This document shows positions 10,301 to 21,345 of a stretch of 64,000 nucleotides of DNA, piece by piece. Under the pieces are notes generated by a model, which was given only the letters and a program-made list of their open reading frames with translations, was not told where the DNA came from and ran no database searches. The stretch's first letter is position 1. Each line of letters starts with the position of its first letter. Origin of the DNA: Flaveria trinervia (Eukaryota; Streptophyta; Magnoliopsida; Asterales; Asteraceae); assembly GCA_025506515.1 (NCBI GenBank), contig CM046443.1:45500920-45564919 (forward strand), written 5' to 3'. Made by a program: the position numbers and the translations under genes.

Positions 10301-11940
10301 GAGGGAGAAGGAAGATGTGAATCAAAAAAAGGAGACAACCTTGATTTCTAACTTTGACTGGAGTTTAGAGAGTTTATTATGCTTTGGTTGCTGAGTTTGT
10401 TAAAGGGAAAGGAAAGGAAGATAGTGAAGATGGATTTGACCCTTTCAAGGAATTTAAAGAGAAGTTTGTGTCATTTGTGAATGAGAAATAAGAGAAAGAT
10501 GCTAGAATGAGGGCAAGTAAATCTAAAAGTCTAAAGTAGGAAGGAAGTTCATCCACTGGACAAGGAAAGAATTATAATGATGATAATGTCACCGTTGAGG
10601 AAAGCAAGTCAAGTACTCTGGTGTGCCAATGTGAAAAGGCCTTAGCAGCTGAAAAGGTGGTGATGGGACTTCCATATGAGGTAATTTAGGATATGTGTTC
10701 ATCTGCTTGTAAAATAAGATTATTTGGGATTTATAAAGCTAATCGGTTATTAATTGATAATGAAAAGGATTTAAAATGAATCAATGATGAACTTAAAATC
10801 AATGAATCAAAATATTTTGTTAAATTAAATAAGGCTTTAAAAGAAAATGATCATTTAAAACAAATCGTTATGGAAAGAAATGTTGAAATTAACACTTTGA
10901 CTGAAAGAGTTTCCCATGCTGAATTTGAAACAAGCAAACTTCAGTCAAAGTTAGACAAATGGACCATATCAGGAATGAAACATGATGATCTATGTAAATC
11001 TCAACAGGGAGCCAGGATTAAAATGGGACTGGGCTATGAAAATGTAAAGGTTTATCCTCCACCTAGTACATACTGTTATTCTCCTATGCTTGTTCCTCAT
11101 CCTTCTAATGATTTAATCAAAACAGATGCTGACAGTATATATGTAGGTTTAGAGGGTGTTAATTCTAAGCATGATCGTGACGACTACGACTATGGACCAA
11201 CTAGTGGGCTTGGATGCACTAGTATTAGTACACCTGATTGTCAGCAGTTTGTTTTAGATCATAAGTCTAGTTTAAATTCTGTCTTTGTTTCTAGTTCTCC
11301 TGTAACCGACTCTGTCGCATCATGTTCTCATGATCTTTCTATTTCATCTTTAAATTTAGTACACTATGGTGATGTCTTTTGTTCTGATGATGATAATGGT
11401 GCAACTAATCATTCTACAAAGCCTAACAAGATAATTAAAACTAATTGCTTTGATAAATTCTTCTCTCGCCCAATTCCATCCTTTACTCCATTGAATATTT
11501 CTTCATCAAATGAAAGAATTGTTTCTTCATCTGAAGCTAGCACTAGTGGAACCAATTATACTGGTTCTTCAAATGATCATTCATCTATTTTTGTAAATAA
11601 TAATTCTTGTTCACATAATCTTTGACCTCGTGGCATGTATGAGACATTTAGTGACATTGATTCAAGTGTATCTAAATTTGATGAGGAAATTCTCATTGAT
11701 CATATTCCTATCTCATCACATCACAGACTTAGACGCAAACCACACTGTTTCCGATGTGGTTAAGAGGATCATCTTGTCAAAAATTGTCCTACTTTGCTTC
11801 ATGGTCATTTTAATAGGAACTATTTTGGAAATAAATTAACAAAATTGGTTAATAATTCCTTTTGCAAAAAATCTGCTTCTTCTAAAGTTAAAGTTGTTCA
11901 ATCTTGGGTTCCTATCTCACCTAGTTAATCTGTTCTTTAT
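10301..11940 (+). pseudogene. gag: Element A extended GAG tail: coiled coil, Ser-rich region, second CCHC
   Basis: Between the first knuckle and the protease lies 1.6 kb of coding relic. The longest frame, 10870-11625 (251 codons), begins with a heptad-like coiled coil (TLTERVSHAEFETSKLQSKL) and becomes Ser/Thr/Asn-rich. A second zinc knuckle is at 11746-11787 (CFRCG, stop, EDHLVKNC), with a stop codon in its loop. Long GAGs with a second CCHC before the protease are known in the Sirevirus clade of plant copia elements. That assignment is my inference. Elements P, B and C carry similar long basic or Ser-rich tails. Confidence 0.7.
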
Positions 11941-12179
11941 TTAAATTCAGGAGTCATCCACTATGATTGTAAACAACGTGTGACATGTAGATAGTGGATG
12001 CTCCAGATATATGACAGGATTGAAAGACTTACTCACCAATTATCGAATTATAAATGGAGGATATGTTGCTTTTTCGAGTGACAAAAAGGGTGGAAAGATG
12101 ATTGGTCAAGGAGAAGTTTCCAATGGTTCTTTAACTCTAGAAAAAAGTCAATTATGTCCCTGAACTGGCGTTTAATCTC
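11941..12179 (+). pseudogene. pol: Element A aspartic protease, broken
   Basis: The active site reads VDSGCSRYMTG, with DSG encoded at 11991-11999. Then come GGYVAFSSDKKGGKMIGQG (substrate/flap region) and, after a frameshift near 12,145, VPELAFNLLGVS. The DSGCSRHMTG context is shared with C, B and P and with many plant copia elements. This enzyme would release GAG and POL products from the polyprotein. Confidence 0.88.
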
Positions 12180-13700
12180 TTGGGTGTTTCTCATATCTGT
12201 GATAAAGACATTCCAGTCTTCTTTAAATCCGATGAATGTCTATTTTTAAAATCAGAGATTGATATTCCAGATGACTTGATTCTTATGTGTGCTCCAAGAA
12301 AACATGACACATATCTTCTTGATATGAACTCTAGGGAGTCAAAGTCTACTGCAACCTGTCTTCTTTCAAAAGCTTCAACCTTTGAGTCTTTGTTATGGCA
12401 TCGTCGATTGGGTCACGGTAATTTTAAAATAATAAATAAATTAGTCAAAAACAATCTTGTTAGAGGACTTCCTCCAAAAGATTTCTTTGTAAATGAAAAA
12501 TGTATGGCCTGTGCCAAGGGCAAACAAAATAAAAAACCGCATAAGCCCACACTTGAAAATTGCATAACATGTCCTCTCAAGTTGTTACATACTGATTTGT
12601 TTGGTCCAGTGAGCGTTAAATCTATTGCTAAAAAATCCTTTTGTCTTATTGTTACAGATGACTTTTCTAGGTATTCATGGGTGAGATTTCTTGCTCACAA
12701 GGGAGAGGTTGCTGAAGAATTGCAGAAGTTAATACTTTCAATCGAGACAATCAACAAGAGAAAGGTTCTGGCCCTGAGAAGTGACAATGGAACTGAATTC
12801 AAAAATCAGATTCTTGATCATCTTGTGCTCAAAAGGGAATTGTGAGACAATTTAGTGCTGCTAGGACACCTTAACAGAATGGCGTAGCTGAACGAAAGAA
12901 TCACACTCTCATTGAAGCCGCCCGTACAATGCTGATAGAATCTTCGTTACCCATTATTTTTTGGGCTGAAGCAGTAAATTGTGCTTCATACGTTCTAAAT
13001 CGAGTGTTGATTGTCAAGGACAAAATGAAGACTCCTTATGAACTTTTTCATAAAAGGAAACCTTTAATTGACTTCTTTCGGCCATTTGGTTGTTCTTGCA
13101 CTCTTCTGAATACTCAATCACAAAAGACAAAGTTTAGTGTCGTGTCTGACGAGTGTTACTTTTTTGGTTACTCATCTTCTCAAAAGGCCTATCGAGTATA
13201 TAACAAGAGAACACGTATCATTCAAGAGTCGTTCTATGTTGATTGGCAGGAGTCTAATTCTCCTGATGCTCAAACTGAACCATCTTGGTTCTTTGACTCC
13301 GATACTGTGTTTAAGTCTTTTAATCTTCCAGTTTTCGACGATGATGCATCCGCTCCAATATTCAAACAAATATTATTTCCTCCACCCCATCTGATGTCCA
13401 TTCAATCACTTCAGCAAATGATGCCACTTCAGCTGATGTTGGATCATCTTCTCCATCATTTGATTTGTCACCAACACCTATTTCTACATAACCAATAGTT
13501 GTTCCATCACCAACATCTCTTCCTTTATCACCTATATCTATCCCATCACAGACTGTTCATATCTTTCACCCTCATCAAGTCATTCATAATCTGTAAGAGA
13601 AACTACTCCAAACAACTTCCCTTTAGATACAGACTTCAAAACTTTGAAAGATCATCCACTTGATAATGTTATTTGTTTAATCACTAATGGTTTCAGGATG
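12180..13700 (+). pseudogene. pol: Element A integrase, broken
   Basis: The HHCC zinc domain reads WHRRLGHGNFKIINKL, then CMACAKGKQ. The catalytic core has its first Asp in LLHTDLFGPV, its second in LRSDNGTEFKNQ and its Glu in GVAERKNHTLIEAARTML; a stop at 12,843 and a frame change separate the second Asp from the Glu. The C-terminal part (12929-13498) contains the copia-typical KTPYELFHKRKP and GCSCTLLNT. The sequence then decays into a Ser/Pro-rich hinge. All three catalytic residues are present, but the frame is broken. Confidence 0.92.
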
Positions 13701-14117
13701 CAGAGTCAATCTGGTTTGATTAATATCTACCTCTTCTCTTGCTAGATCTCTCAAATTGTCCTGAAAAATGTGCATGCCGCTCTATAGGATCCATGCTGGG
13801 TGGAGTCAATGCAATTGGAGCTTCAGCAATTCAGAAAGCTCAAATTTTGGACTTTAGTTGACCTGCCTCCCAACAAATGCCCAATTGGTACAAAATGGGT
13901 GTTCAAGAACAAACCTGATGATCGTGGTGTGGTGGTGCGTACCAAGTCTAGACTAGTTGTGCAAGGTTTTGCTCAAGAAGAAAGGATTGATTATACTGAA
14001 GTCTTCGCTCCGGTCGCTCGTCTTGTAGCAATCAGGATTTTGAAGTACGTTAAAGAAATTTTGAAGAAATTCAAGATGGATGACGCTTCTCCTAAATTGA
14101 CTCCCTTTACTGCTTAG
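13700..14117 (+). pseudogene. pol: Element A reverse transcriptase with catalytic core deleted
   Basis: The RT N-terminus is normal: WTLVDLPPNKCPIGTKWVF, KSRLVVQGFAQEE, IDYTEVFAPVARL. Immediately after VAIRI (about 14,037) the protein jumps to LKYVKEILKKFKMDDA, which in intact relatives lies past the thumb. The palm, including the YVDD catalytic box, is missing. In P the equivalent segment spans about 460 bp (about 35,760-36,227), so roughly 155 residues are lost here. A cannot encode a working RT, whatever its other lesions. Confidence 0.9.
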
Positions 14118-14821
14118 ACATCTCTCACTCCTGATGAGAACGAGAAACCTGTAGATCCTCATCTCTACAGATCTATGATCGGTTCCCTCATCTATCTTAA
14201 TGCAGGTCGTCCTAATATCACTTTTGCTGTAGGATATTGTGCTCGATATCAGTCGGCACCAAAAAGTCTCATGAGAAGAATTTCAAGCAAATTTTTCATT
14301 ATCTCAAAGGCTCATCTCTTTTAGGTCTATGGTATCCATATGGGGGGAATTTTGATTTACATGCTTATTCTGACAGTGATTCTAATGGTCGCAGGTTAAA
14401 CAGAAAATCGGTGACCGGGGGATCTCAATACCTGGGCAATTGTCTGGTGTCATGGCAGAGCAAGAAACAAACCACTGTCTCCCTTTCTATAGGGGAAGCA
14501 GAATACATTCCTGCTTCTAGTTGTTGTTCCTAAGTCTTTTGGATACAACACCAGATGATTGACTATGGAATCAGCTTTCTTCACACGCCGTTGTTTTGTG
14601 ACAACAAAGCATCCATCGGGATTGCTAAAAATCCTATTCATCATTCTCGAACCAAGCACATCGAAACACGGATTCATGCAATTCGTGATGCCCAAGAAAA
14701 GGGTTTTATCGATATTATTCCTATTGACACAAAACATCAATAGGCAGATCTTTTCACAAAAACGTTTGATAAACCTCCCTTTTATGAATTGATCTTTATG
14801 TTAGGGTTTATATCCTTTTAA
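14118..14821 (+). pseudogene. pol: Element A RNase H, broken
   Basis: The tether region (DPHLYRSMIGSLIYLNAGRPNI) leads to RNase H in 14237-14533 (HAYSDSDSNG, KSVTGGSQYLGNCLVSW, GEAEYIPAS) and, after a stop, 14555-14743 (CDNKASIGIAKNP, SRTKHIETR). A stop at 14,741 interrupts the terminal ADLFTKTFD motif, and the frame finally ends at 14,821. Domain order and motifs are those of the copia C-terminus. Confidence 0.9.
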
Positions 14822-15894
14822 ACCTCTTTTCTTCTCTTTTATAAAGTTTTCTTCTAAAATAACATAATAATAATAATCATCATTTTAATAATATTATCCT
14901 TTTAAAATAAAATTTTGGGGGAGTAACTAAATAACCTGAGTGTTGAAATTGAAATGACGAGAAATGATTTTATGTCTTGAGGATATGTCCTTTTATGCAT
15001 GACTGGTACTTAAAATGAGAAATGAGAGTAACTGATGCGATCTCTGATTTACATCATATTTTTTTATTGAAAATTAAAGTCAATAAAATAGACTCTTTAA
15101 ACGATATGCTTGGTAGACTCAGCCTGAAGAATAAAGTATACATCAGCAAAATGATTTAAATTTAAGTCTCTGCTTAAGGATGTCTGGATTTACGCGATCA
15201 TTTTGGCCTGCACAAAAATTGAGTCCCAACAAAAAGTGGATTGAGACTTGATCTTTGGCTCTTGTCCTGTATATTTGTGTCTTGTATTTGTGCTATCTCC
15301 TCTGCTATATGGTAGTACTGACCTGGAGTGATGATCTCCTCTGCTGTACGGTAGTACTAACCTGGAGCTCTCATCGACACATATTAAAATGGTGCTCTCC
15401 TCTGTTATACGTGAGTATCGACCTGGAGCTCTCACTATTTTGGTCTATGTTGGGTCAAATCATCTAAATGATGAATTCATCACCAAATACATATTCTGTT
15501 GATAATCACTTGCACACAAATGCACACGCCTTGCTCTATAAAGATCTTTATAAAATTCAAGAAATCCTGAGGTTGGGTGAGGGTTTTTGCCAAATGATTG
15601 TGGGGTCCTAACATTCTAAAGCACCTAATCGAACCTTAACGGATCATATGTTGTTTGTTGAAAAGATAAGGCTTGGGTTTAAGTGGACAAACATATCAGC
15701 AATCGTTATTGATCTATTTAAGAATTTCAAAAATCATTCAAAGACTGTGATTAGACTTTGTTATCGGTATGATCTCATTGTCGGTCAATGACTAAATTCA
15801 TCTCTGTGCTAATACATATATTGAGGATGTGATCTCTAATCAATTTGATCTCAGTAATTGTTGCTTTAAACAAAAAGAAGGTGTAACAAAACTA
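14822..15894 (+). other. Spacer downstream of A pol, non-coding
   Basis: No copia domain is visible. A polypurine-like TTTTGGGGGAG occurs at about 14,915-14,926, a plausible internal copy of the polypurine tract. A short degenerate tandem repeat lies at 15,293-15,435. The remainder is AT-rich. Confidence 0.5.
15293..15435 (+). repeat. Short degenerate tandem repeat in the A spacer
   Basis: About three units of roughly 45-60 bp share the pattern CTCCTCTGCTATACGG, then TAGTA, then CTGACCTGGAGCTCTCA. The units vary in length and sequence. Each contains a GACCTGGAG or AACCTGGAG core. Confidence 0.6.
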
Positions 15895-16649
15895 TAATTT
15901 CGCTATTTGTTTCGCTAGACGAAATTACAATTTCGCTCAACATTCTCATTCTGTGCAATGTCTTTTTGATCTGAACTCCATCTGACGAAATTGCAACTTC
16001 GCTTAGCGAAACTATAGATTCGTCCAGCGAATCTACAGTTTCTCTAGCTACAAAACTATATGCTATTTAAGTCTTTTAGCGAAACTAAAATCTCACTTTC
16101 GCACAATCGACCAGTGACGCTCTTTAGGGCTTCTCCATGTTCCTATCCCTCGATTTTGTCATTTTGTGTTGTTGAATCTGATTGACTGTTGATTCTTGCT
16201 CGCAAGTGAGTTTTGAACTCAGGACCATCCTTTATTCGTGTTAATAACATCTCATTGTGGGTATTTTTAATCGACACTCTTTGGTACCTTCACTATTCGT
16301 TCAGCGAAACTACCGATAGTCCAGTGAAACTAAACGAAAGTTCTTGATTTCTCAGCGAAACTGAACGAAAGTTCTTGATTTCTCAGCAAAACTGTAAGGT
16401 TATGTTGTCAGGGCGAACTTAACAGTTTCGCTGCCTAGCTTTCAGTTTCACTTACTTCTGTTGGCGAAACTTGTGTGCTTTTACTAGCGAAACTATACTT
16501 TCCTTGCCGAAACTAAATCTAATTCTGTGAAACATATTTTTGGCCAACGAATTTTTTATTTATTTTATTATTTTATTTTTATTATTCTTTATTCTCTCTA
16601 GTATTCATTGCTATCACTTAAACTAATTTATTTCATTTGTTTAGTTTAA
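15895..16649 (+). repeat. GCGAAACT repeat cluster before the A ext ORF
   Basis: Many direct and inverted copies of GCGAAACT / AGTTTCGC and AACGAAAGTTC occur here, concentrated at 15,895-16,090 and 16,290-16,540, the same motif as in A's leader. An AT-rich tract (TTTATTATTTTATTTTTATT) at about 16,556-16,585 separates it from the ext ORF start. Confidence 0.8.
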
Positions 16650-19242
16650 ATGGCAAACCTAAAGTTCGATGAGAGAAACAACATCACTGCTATTTTGGAT
16701 GATACACACCCAAAAGCCCCCGGGTTTAGAGACTGTATTAGATGGCTACAAAGATCTCCCATATCTTATGCTATATCTCATTCCACCACCATATATGACC
16801 TTCATATCAGAGATATATGGAGATATGCTGAATATGAAACAAGAGGAAATACTCAAAGAATTACTGCCAAAGTCTTAGAGCACGTGGTGACTATACTGCT
16901 GAGATAGTTTTGAAGATTCTGAGGCCGGAGGAGGATATTGGTTAAGAGGTTGCTATGTCTGATACAAGGTGTTTGAGCATTTAGAAGCATGGGTTATGAG
17001 GGCCATCTTTTGGTTCCTGAAAGAAGATTAAGAAGTCTTTTCTCTCGAAGGAATGGAGATTTATTGCTCAGTCTTTATCATGTGCCTAGATCACCGTAAA
17101 GGTGGATCTGCGGGTTGAACATTGACTGGGCTAAAGCAATGGTGTTATGTACAAAGGAAAGAAATCAAACATAGCCAGATTGATATTCACCTGCACGGCT
17201 GAGAATGTGATGGCCTTGAAGAAAGATAAATGGTTGTTGTATCCTCGATTTCTTCAAATGATCTTTGACGACCTCATACCAAATGTGCCAAAACACGAGG
17301 AGGTGAAAAGGTGGTACAAATGAACCCTAATATCTTTACTGACTGTTGTGCTATTCGCCTGATTTAGTGGGAAGATAACCCATCTGGGAAAACATGTACC
17401 CACCAGAGAGATGGAACTACATTAGACGGGTGGATGAATCTGAGAATAAAAGAGCTGAAGAATCCAGGGCACAACAATCTGATGCAACCAGAAAAGAAAA
17501 AGATATGCTAAAGAGAAAGATTATGATTTTGAAGAAGATATAAATGAAAGAGCTGAAGAAATAAGGATAGAAAAGGAGAAGAGGTCAAAGAAGAAAGCTG
17601 ATATAGCAGATTTAGAGAGACGAACTAAACAAAGACATCAAGCATTCACTGAGAGGAGTGAAGAAAGAGGAGATCTAGATGAAGATATGATATGTAATCT
17701 TAACAGTTCTTTGGCAAATGAACTGAGTATGATAAAGACGAAGCTCACCAACAAAGAGATACGGGAGAAGCAAAAAGATGAGATGATAGATGGAATGAAG
17801 CTGATGCTTGTTGATCAAAAACAGTCTGCTAAAGAAGTTGTTTGAGGAGATTGGCCAACTGAAAGCTGCTGCCGCCGGCTGCCTAACACCTAACTCAATC
17901 TGAGTTAGATGATTTAACTGATACATCAAAGTACCCGTTCCTAAACATGGGTACTTCATCTAAGGCAGGAGAGGGCACATCTGGTGCAGCAACTGATGAT
18001 GTTGTAGATTGTGAATTAAGAAATGAAGATGTAGGAAGGGAGAATGAAGAGGAAATTTTGGAGGCTGGGTTTATAAACATGGGTCTTGATGTTGAGAAGG
18101 ATTTGGTGGGAGAAGAAGTGGTTAGGGGAAGTCGGTGGACCGAGTGGTGAAAAGGAAAAGGAAAAGAGTTAGTGATGAAGAATAGGATGATGAACAGCTT
18201 GTAGACTATGGTTCTGAACCTGAGTTCTATGAAGTTGATGAGAGGCCGTTGATTTATGTTGCCAAGAAAGGAGAGCTTGATGAGGATGTATTGAAATGGA
18301 CAAAGATGAGTGGCTTGTTAAGGAGAAAGAGGCTGAAGAACTGACTCCCCTATTCCAACACATGGAAGGGTTGAGTAGGAAAGAGGCGGATAAGTAAATC
18401 ATAAGTTGGTGCTATAACCCCGACCTCAAAATGTTCATGATAAAGAGGAGGGGGGGGTGTATTAGCTACTTGCATAAAAGGAAGGCTTTCAAGACCTTGC
18501 CTAAATGGGATCTAAGGCTACTGGCGACTTTGCCATTACTAAAGGCAAATCTGAGTGAACGAGCCTCTCTGTTAGAGAAAGAAATTCATAATCGGCTAAA
18601 AGACAATTTTGAGTCTTTTGGTTACATGAAGGCTGAGAGAAAACACTCCGAAAAGGACAAGGATTGGGAGACCGGCAAGGGAGAATTGTACTAAGGGTGA
18701 AACCCCCAAGGACCGTGAATAGGGTCAGATTGGCATATCCCCATCTTCAACGATTACAGAGCTTTGAAAAGTGGTTTTATGACAATAATACGGGGGGGGG
18801 GGGGGGGCAATTATCAGAGTGAAGAATGGTGCTGAGATTAAAGTTTTGATCCAATGGAACTCTTTAGTTTCAATGATGAAGACCTGCTAATTTTTGCGAA
18901 AATCATATCAAAGCAGTGCAGGTGAGTAAACAAGAAAGGAAGCCAGTCTCTTTATGACTGTAGCAAACAAGATCAGAGGGGTGAGGGCAGAGGTGAAGAG
19001 ATTAACCGAGAGAGTAAGGGCCGAAGATTACCTAAACATGGATATACAAGATTTGGCCAAGCAGTTTGAGTGAGCAAGTGCTCATCCCGAAGGGGCTTGT
19101 GATGCAGGAGGTAACCATGGAGAATCATGTGCTGAAGCTTTTGTGGATGTTATTGCAGGAGCTACTGAAGATTAATCAAAAGCAATGAAAGACACTAGAG
19201 CTTAAAAGACATATCAAGAGCGGTGAAGATGGTGAGTTCCAA
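16650..19242 (+). pseudogene. Ext ORF of element A (downstream of pol), broken
   Basis: The ATG at 16650 opens MANLKFDERNNITAILDD and follows the repeat cluster. The opening resembles MANLNRGNNQ of element P's ext ORF, which suggests the two ORFs are related. The frame breaks repeatedly. Landmarks are an N-terminal region (16650-16907), a Lys/Glu-rich coiled-coil segment (about 17,460-17,830: ERRTKQRHQAF, MIKTKLTNKEIREKQKDEM), an acidic segment (about 17,950-18,300) and C-terminal pieces (18431-18694; LFSFNDEDLLIFA near 18,860). Downstream ORFs of this kind are known from Sireviruses as 'envelope-like'. I see no signal peptide or membrane segment here, so the function is unknown. A poly-G run at about 18,792-18,808 may be an assembly or slippage artefact. 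Confidence 0.65.
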
Positions 19243-19256
19243 CCTAAGGGGAGTAT
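19243..19256 (+). other. Polypurine tract, 3' end of element A
   Basis: CCTAAGGGGAGTAT directly follows the ext ORF and matches the tract before the LTR at 161 (CCTAAGGGGGAGTAT). The sequence that follows (TGAAGATCATG) is not the LTR found at 161, which leaves A's 3' LTR uncertain. Confidence 0.6.
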
Positions 19257-19750
19257 TGAAGATCATGTATAGGTTGGAGTCACCTTTAGTTTAGATTATT
19301 TACTTTTGATTGTAATAGTTCTTTTATTAGTTTCCTTTTGTATGTATTTTGTTTTTGTAGGTTTGCAGTCCAGCGAAAATATGAGCGAAACTATAGTTTC
19401 GCTCATAGTCAGCTGATTAGTTAGCTTTGCAAAACTACTGTTTATGCCGCGCGAAACTATAGTTTCGGTAGTACAGTTTCGCTGACAGCGAAACTGTCTA
19501 CGAAACTAAGACTGCTATATATAGATTTGATCTTTTTCATTGTTGGGTAAGCTTGCAAAACCCTAATCGTTGATCATTGTTGCACGTTACCATTTCAAAG
19601 CAGTTATTACAAAGATTATCATTGTGCTTTATGTTATTGATTATTGATGCTCATTGTCCTATTGTGAATGGTTATTATTGTGTTCAATCATCTTTGTTCA
19701 TGTTGTTTAGTTTGTGTGTTGGATATTGAACGATTCTTCATCTCATTTGC
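19257..19750 (+). repeat. Possible 3' LTR of element A, with palindromic GCGAAACT repeats
   Basis: About 500 bp follow the polypurine tract. They contain GCGAAACT repeats (19,370-19,510), a 28-bp perfect palindrome (19,380-19,407) centred on ACTATAGT, a TATA-like TATATATAG at 19,516-19,524, and CCCTAAT sequence downstream. The layout (repeats, then TATA) is LTR-like, but the sequence does not match the 161/8486 LTR. It could be the true LTR of A's 3' half, or non-coding sequence before a lost LTR. The right edge is fuzzy (19,700-19,790). Confidence 0.45.
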
Positions 19751-21345
19751 ACTGTTATACGATCATGGACCAACACTAACCTTAGATTCCAATATGTGTA
19801 AGCTTGTGTCAATTGTTGCACCTTTTGTTACATACTCCCCTCATCTTCATCAGAAGAATCATGGGGGAATGAGAGAACATAGCCAAGTCATACCTCTCAC
19901 CACCAGATATTGTTTCTTGGTTTCTAGATTTGCCCTACTCAATGACAGATTCATGAGAAGTGCCAGGGAGCTGGGTTGCCATGGTTGAGGTTTTAAGGAT
20001 GTAACCACTTGAAAAAGTAAGATCCTCTTAAACATAGACCTCTTGAACTTGTTCAAAGAGGTCCACCTCAGTCATGGGTAGATGATGTGGGTTAGATAAG
20101 GGAGTAGCAGGAGCACCATCTCTCCTTGAGTAGTGGTGGAGAAAAGAGACTCATGGTACTCATTGAATTCCATATCCTTATCATTAGAGAATTCTAGGTT
20201 AGGGATTGGTTGGCTGAGATCTAGCATCTGGGAATGGTAGCTTTCCCCTAAAGGTTATTTATCTGAGTTTTAAGAGTCAGGATACATGCTTGAGGCTGGG
20301 GTAATGAGCTTAAAATGGAGTGGTCTACTCCTTAAGAGAAATAGGAGCTCTTGGTTCCCCTTCCTCCTGAGTAAGGGTTCATTTGGTAGGTGATAGTTAT
20401 TTATGGTTATGGTGGTGTTGAAGATGAAGAAGGTGTGGTATAACATTGGCTGGGACTGCCAGTTGTTATCTTGAGTAGAAAGCTCTAACATTTTTAGGAA
20501 AAGCAATGTTTCCACCTTGGAAAAACCAATAGTTGTTTTCCTCATTATCTTAAAGATGTTAGGCTTCATTTATCCTAATTTTAGAACATTGCCTATTCCC
20601 CTCAACTGTAAGCCTAGTTCATAGTTGAGAATGTGCTGGACATATCTAGGGAACATGTAATATTTTAAGGAATTTAAGTTAGCAAGTAAATTTGTATAGA
20701 CAAATTATGAATACGTGAACTTGATCCTCTGGACCATTCCATGGACTATGTAGGATAAGTATTCAGGAACTTGATCCCATTCTCCATGATTGTTTGATAA
20801 GGAGTGGATGACAACATAAAGTAGGTATTTCCACTTGATAGATAAGTCACCTTCATAGCCCATCAGCTTGGATAAGTCATTGACTACCTGTTTTAGGAAA
20901 GATAGTTCACCTTCTTTATCATCCAGTCTCAGATGTTGGTTAATGATGGCTGGAGTAATGAACACAGTCCTCCCCTGCACCATTGTAGATAGTGTCCTCT
21001 CACCATCCACATTATGACCTCTTCGCAGTCCTCTAGAACTCAAGGAGTTGATCTTCTTAAAGTGGAGGGTCTATGATGGGATAGAAATTTGCATATCCCT
21101 GAAAAACTAGGATCTTGGGGTTTAGGGGTGGCCAAAAGGTGGTTATATTGGAAGTTGAAAATCTCTAGAAGGTAATTTTCTTTTGAAAGTTTTTTTAAAG
21201 AAAGCTTCTGAAGCAACATTTACTTCGAAAGAAATTCTTTAGTTTTAGAAAAATTGCTTCGGAAGAAAATGTAATTAGAGTAATTTTGTTTCCGAGACAA
21301 ATTTGGTTTTGGAAGATATTAGGCTTTAGAACTGTTTTAGAAGTG
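19750..21345 (-). pseudogene. Element E: fragment of a P/B/D-type ext ORF plus its upstream spacer
   Basis: On the minus strand, 20705-21043 carries the conserved ext N-terminal domain: MVQGRTVFITPAIINQHL, then MGYEGDLSIKWKYLL and HSLSNNHGEWDQVPE. It continues through MFPRYVQ and MKPNIFKI (20270-20569) to the SSDEDEG region near 19,840, where the match to D and B fades. Upstream on the minus strand (21,050-21,345) is the spacer with GCTTCGGAAG-type motifs seen at 44,880-45,400. No gag, pol or LTR is attached. A's 3' end abuts its left edge, so A may have inserted into E. Confidence 0.75.

Noticed and set aside
18792..18808. Poly-G run as a G-quadruplex regulator
   Set aside because: A single uninterrupted homopolymer inside a decayed ORF; slippage or sequencing error is more likely.
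19668..19988. 106-codon plus-strand ORF
   Set aside because: It spans the junction between A's 3' end and the minus-strand ext ORF fragment E; its second half is antisense to E.
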